A program made the position numbers and the translations under genes. Below the pieces are notes generated by a model. The model was not told the origin of the DNA. It worked only from the letters and a program-made list of their open reading frames with translations, and did not search any database. Positions 61,162 through 64,000 of a stretch of 64,000 nt of DNA are shown here, piece after piece. The stretch is from a bacterium (GTDB lineage Bacteria; Bacteroidota; Ignavibacteria; Ignavibacteriales; Ignavibacteriaceae): assembly GCA_016716565.1 (NCBI GenBank), contig JADJWC010000001.1, forward strand, positions 620,001-684,000, read 5' to 3'. Position 1 is the first letter of the stretch. Each line of letters begins with the position of its first letter.

Positions 61162-61162
61162 T
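61141..61162. promoter_or_regulatory. Palindromic operator of DtxR type
   Basis: AATTTTAAG-TATG-CTTAAAATT is a perfect inverted repeat with 9-bp arms. It overlaps the -10 region of a strong-looking promoter and lies 22 bases before the DtxR start at 61184. DtxR/MntR/IdeR operators are palindromes of this size. Autoregulation by the DtxR protein is a fitting inference. Confidence 0.65.
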
Positions 61163-61183
61163 GAATCAACAATAAACTTAACT

Positions 61184-61843
61184 ATGAAAAATATATCTAA
61201 AGAAGATTACCTGAGTGTAATCTATAAATCGGCAGATGATAAAGGTGAAATAAAAGCAAACCAGATTGCAGAGAGTCTCAACATTTCTGCAGCAGCAGTT
61301 ACTGACATGCTTCGTAAGCTGTCAAAGGATGGTTACGTTAATTATAAACGCTACAAAGGAACAAAGCTTACAAAAAGCGGTGAAGATTATGCGAGAAGCA
61401 TGGTAAGACGGCACAGGATCTGGGAATTGTTCTTGCATCAGATAGTTGGTCTTCCGTGGGACAAAGTACACAATGAAGCCCACAATCTTGAGCACAGCGC
61501 TTCAGATGAACTAATTAATAAAATGGAAGAGATGCTTGATTTTCCCGAGTATGATCCTCACGGCGATCCAATCCCTGATAAAAATGGTAAACTGCCGAAA
61601 ACTAAATCCGGTGTTCCATTGAATTCAATTGAACCAGGAAATAAGGTAAAAGTAAATCGGGTTCACGATTTTGACAGCGGCTTTCTTCAATACATATCCA
61701 AAATCGGAATTGAGTTAAACAAAGAAATTACAGTTATTGAATCACTTGAATTTGATAATTCAATTTTAGTTAAGATTGATAAAAAAGAAACAAACCTGAG
61801 TAGTACAGTTGCAGCAAATATTTTTGTAACGGAGGTAAAGTAA
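61184..61843 (+). CDS. DtxR/MntR-family metal-dependent repressor
   Basis: 219 residues from ATG at 61184; the frame's earlier ATG (61151) lies inside a palindrome and the earlier TTG inside the promoter. The winged helix (residues 1-65, EDYLSVIYKSA, NISAAAVTDMLRKLS) is followed by the metal-binding and dimerisation domain (HRIWELFLHQIVG, EHSASDELINKMEE, DPHGDPIP) and a C-terminal SH3-like domain. It probably represses this iron-uptake operon when Fe(II) (or Mn) is plentiful. The next gene starts 6 bases later. Confidence 0.9.
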   Translation: MKNISKEDYLSVIYKSADDKGEIKANQIAESLNISAAAVTDMLRKLSKDGYVNYKRYKGTKLTKSGEDYARSMVRRHRIWELFLHQIVGLPWDKVHNEAHNLEHSASDELINKMEEMLDFPEYDPHGDPIPDKNGKLPKTKSGVPLNSIEPGNKVKVNRVHDFDSGFLQYISKIGIELNKEITVIESLEFDNSILVKIDKKETNLSSTVAANIFVTEVK

Positions 61844-61849
61844 GAAACT

Positions 61850-62881
61850 ATGAATGATCCATTAATAACACTTTTAATTGGTTCGGGGATAATTTTTATT
61901 GCTGTAGTGACGTTCCTTCCCCAAAAGGGATTGATAGCAAAAATGAAGCGTACGAAACAAAATTCCAGACGTGTTCTCATTGAAGATGCCTTGAAACATC
62001 TCTACAACTGTGAGTACAGCGGAATCAGTTGTACTCTAAACAGCGTTGCAGGAAAGTTGTCCATCTCAGAGGATGAAGCTGCTGAGTTGATTACAAAGCT
62101 TGAAGATATGGGATTGTTGAGCTCGTACGAAGAAACTCTCCAGCTTTCAAACGAAGGAAGAAGTTATGCTCTTCGTATCATTAGAGTGCACAGACTATGG
62201 GAAAAATATCTCGCTGATGAAACCGGTGTTGATGAAACTCAATGGCATCACTCAGCTGAAGAATTTGAACACAAGCTTACTCCTTCTGATGCGGATGCAC
62301 TTGCTGCACAAATAGGTAATCCTGTTTTTGATCCGCACGGAGATCCTATCCCATCATCGTCAGGCGATCTTCCAACAAAAACTGGTAGACCATTAACTGA
62401 ACTAAAATTCGGTGAGTTTGCAAGTATCATTCACATTGAAGATGAACCTGATGCAATCTATCAGCAGCTTGTTGCGGAAGGATTATATCCGGGAATGCAG
62501 GTAAGAATGATGGAATCAACAAAAGAACGAGTGCGATTTACAGCAAACGGTGAAGAATGTGTATTAGCTCCACTCTTTGCAAAAAATATAACAGTCGCTC
62601 CGATAAAGTTTGAAAAAACCGTCGAAGGGAAATTCAGAAGTCTATCCTCACTAAAGATTGGTGAGAAGGGAACTGTCCTTGGAATTTCTAAAGCATTAAG
62701 AGGTCAGCAGAGAAGAAGATTGATGGACCTCGGAGTTGTTCCCGGAACTGAAATTGTTGCTGAAATGAAAAGTGCTTCAGGTGATCCGACGGCTTACAGA
62801 ATAAAAGGAGCTTCAATTGCACTTCGTAAAAAACTTGCGGATAGAATTTATCTGCTTTCAGAAAATGGAGGAATGAATTAA
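61850..62881 (+). CDS. Membrane-anchored DtxR-like protein fused to FeoA domains
   Basis: 343 residues. A membrane helix (about 5-24) is followed by a winged-helix-like domain (about 42-100), a DtxR-type dimerisation domain (about 105-185; HRLWEKYLAD, DPHGDPIP again) and two SH3-like segments (about 190-253 and 262-338). The second is a clear FeoA domain (LKIGEKGTVLGISKALRGQQ, RRRLMDLGVVPGTEI). FeoA assists FeoB in ferrous iron uptake. The anchor would hold the DNA-binding part at the membrane near FeoB, or the winged helix no longer binds DNA. The gene lies between dtxR and the feoB GTPase gene. Confidence 0.88.
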   Translation: MNDPLITLLIGSGIIFIAVVTFLPQKGLIAKMKRTKQNSRRVLIEDALKHLYNCEYSGISCTLNSVAGKLSISEDEAAELITKLEDMGLLSSYEETLQLSNEGRSYALRIIRVHRLWEKYLADETGVDETQWHHSAEEFEHKLTPSDADALAAQIGNPVFDPHGDPIPSSSGDLPTKTGRPLTELKFGEFASIIHIEDEPDAIYQQLVAEGLYPGMQVRMMESTKERVRFTANGEECVLAPLFAKNITVAPIKFEKTVEGKFRSLSSLKIGEKGTVLGISKALRGQQRRRLMDLGVVPGTEIVAEMKSASGDPTAYRIKGASIALRKKLADRIYLLSENGGMN

Positions 62882-62883
62882 TA

Positions 62884-63684
62884 ATGAATCTGAACACTAA
62901 TAATTGTGATAATTGTCCTGTTCATAACGCCGGCAATCTGAAAAGACTTGGCATCGATATGAGCACATTCGACTTTGTAGTTGCTCTTGCTGGAAATCCT
63001 AATACAGGAAAAAGTACTGTGTTTAATAATCTGACAGGGCTGAAACAGCACACAGGTAACTGGCCAGGAAAAACCGTTACGCGAGCCGAAGGCGGATTCG
63101 AATATAACAACGAGAAATTTAAACTTGTTGATCTGCCGGGAACTTATTCGCTTCTTTCAACAAGCACTGATGAAGAAGTCGCAAGAGATTTTATACTTTT
63201 TGGTCAACCGGATGTTACTGTTGCAGTTGTTGATGCAACAAGACTTGAAAGAAATTTGAATCTCGTTCTTCAAATTTTAGAAATTACTGAAAGAGTTGTT
63301 TTGTGTTTGAATCTTATGGACGAAGCAGAGCGTCATCAAATAAAAATTGACGATCGAATGCTATCAAAGGATTTGGGCATTCCGGTTATCCCGGTTGTTG
63401 CAAGGTATAATAAAGGAATGAATGAATTGCTGAATGCAATTTTTGAAGTTGCAACAGGAAAATTTGTTTGTAAACCATATCGTATTAAGAGCAGTTCGAA
63501 AGAGCTTAATTATGCTGTGGAAAAATTAAGTAAAATGATTCTGGATGAATTCCCAAATCTTCCAAATGCTAATTGGGTTGCGCTTAGATTACTTGAAGGT
63601 GATCAGAGCATTATCGATTCAATCAGAAATGGAGAACTCGGTAATCTTAAAAAACAGGAATTAGTTGAGTTGGCCGTTGGATAA
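62884..63684 (+). CDS. feoB: FeoB GTPase half (cytoplasmic N-terminal domain only)
   Basis: 266 residues. A short N-terminal CxxC (CDNC) leads to a G domain with G1 GNPNTGKST (37-45), G2 KTVTRA, G3 DLPGTYSL, G4 NLMD and a helical region that resembles the GDI domain. The stop at 63684 cuts the protein before any membrane helix; canonical FeoB runs to about 700 residues. The membrane half starts as a separate gene at 63720 in another frame. Its start lies 2 bases after the DtxR-FeoA gene. Confidence 0.92.
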   Translation: MNLNTNNCDNCPVHNAGNLKRLGIDMSTFDFVVALAGNPNTGKSTVFNNLTGLKQHTGNWPGKTVTRAEGGFEYNNEKFKLVDLPGTYSLLSTSTDEEVARDFILFGQPDVTVAVVDATRLERNLNLVLQILEITERVVLCLNLMDEAERHQIKIDDRMLSKDLGIPVIPVVARYNKGMNELLNAIFEVATGKFVCKPYRIKSSSKELNYAVEKLSKMILDEFPNLPNANWVALRLLEGDQSIIDSIRNGELGNLKKQELVELAVG

Positions 63685-63719
63685 GAATTCAATAATTAAA
63701 ATGATTAAGTAAAAATAAT

Positions 63720-64000
63720 ATGAGTAATGATAAAAGAAATAGCGAAGCGATACTGTCGTCAGCAAACAATTTGCGCTGGGAGATTGGTGAGCAGTTTCAC
63801 GATACATTAATGGAATCAATTTATTCAAATGCCTCATCGATTGCTAAAAGATCAGTCACTTTACCTGATGAAAAATCAACTCCGAGCTGGGAAAAAACTC
63901 TCGACAAAATATTAACGAGTAGGTACACCGGTTTCCCGATTATGTTCCTAATACTTGGAGTAGTTTTCTGGTTGACAATTCAAGGTGCGAATGTTCCTTC
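63720..64000 (+). CDS. FeoB membrane half, N-terminal part (cut by window end)
   Basis: ATG at 63720 opens a frame to the window edge, 93 residues visible. It reads MSNDKRNSEAILSSAN and then a helical stretch followed by KILTSRYTGFPIMFLI, which matches the linker and first membrane helix that follow the GTPase and GDI part in intact FeoB (DRVLTHRWLGIPIF-like). It would form the Fe(II) permease with the GTPase half. The two halves are separated by 35 bases and are in different frames. Confidence 0.85.
   Translation, partial: MSNDKRNSEAILSSANNLRWEIGEQFHDTLMESIYSNASSIAKRSVTLPDEKSTPSWEKTLDKILTSRYTGFPIMFLILGVVFWLTIQGANVP

Noticed and set aside
1..64000. CRISPR arrays, tRNA genes, prophage or IS transposases
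   Set aside because: I scanned the gaps by eye for regular spaced repeats, cloverleaf-like sequences with TTCGA arms and transposase frames and found none; a tRNA or covariance search would be decisive.

Overview
The window looks like a chromosomal segment of a low-GC member of the Bacteroidetes/Chlorobi (FCB) group, most probably an Ignavibacteria-type organism. Supporting features are the long IspG with an inserted domain, a DUF5916 outer-membrane protein, TonB-dependent receptors with a carboxypeptidase-regulatory domain, LytTR/LytS signalling, a DISM-7TM phosphatase, and many lipoprotein and signal-peptide proteins. This placement is inference; there is no rRNA to confirm it. I saw no tRNA, CRISPR array, prophage or IS transposase. 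The one structural RNA is RNase P RNA (rnpB) on the minus strand.

Layout. 1-6260: an outer-membrane barrel C-terminus, a small RRM protein, a sensory SpoIIE-type phosphatase and a DUF5916 protein. 6461-10497: radA and alaS. 10790-13675: a regulatory island with a membrane protein carrying an anti-sigma-like head and a TonB tail, an ECF sigma factor and a second anti-sigma-like protein, with -24/-12 (sigma-54-like) sequences in front. 13725-20261: a membrane protein and arginase on minus, then a plus-strand cassette of SpoIID, GT4, a double GT2 and a DUF4922 phosphorylase-like protein. 20258-26103: DUF885 peptidase-like lipoprotein, DUF1697, a GH13 lipoprotein, a small lipoprotein and HU. 26336-30631: a TonB-receptor-like barrel and a LytTR/LytS pair. 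30845-33496: rseP and dxr.

33637-38735: TPR protein, clpX, a conserved exported protein and an FAH-family enzyme. 38770-42851: ruvA, ruvC, yebC, recJ and rnpB. 42987-47550: a coiled-coil/zinc-ribbon protein that appears frameshifted, a Nif3-family protein, ispG and a DJ-1/PfpI protein. 47673-53772: dnaG, a ferredoxin and geranylgeranyl reductase interrupted by a four-helix-bundle (S23-like) gene, and a TonB-dependent receptor. 53855-59797: a hybrid kinase with a pseudo-receiver, a YhaM-like nuclease, a TPR protein, sirtuin, MarR, a GlsB-type protein and a Tat-exported metallo-hydrolase. 59936-64000: DinB, cobO and an iron operon (DtxR, a membrane-anchored DtxR-FeoA fusion, FeoB GTPase half, FeoB membrane half).

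How the genes work together. Several housekeeping themes are clustered: recombination and repair (radA, ruvAC, recJ, dnaG), the MEP isoprenoid pathway with prenyl reduction (dxr, ispG, geranylgeranyl reductase), and envelope quality control (rseP, clpX). The most unusual parts are the TonB/anti-sigma/ECF island, the SpoIID-GT-GT-DUF4922 cassette, the split FeoB with two tiers of DtxR-like regulators, and palindromic dispersed repeats, one flanked by a perfect 18-bp direct repeat.
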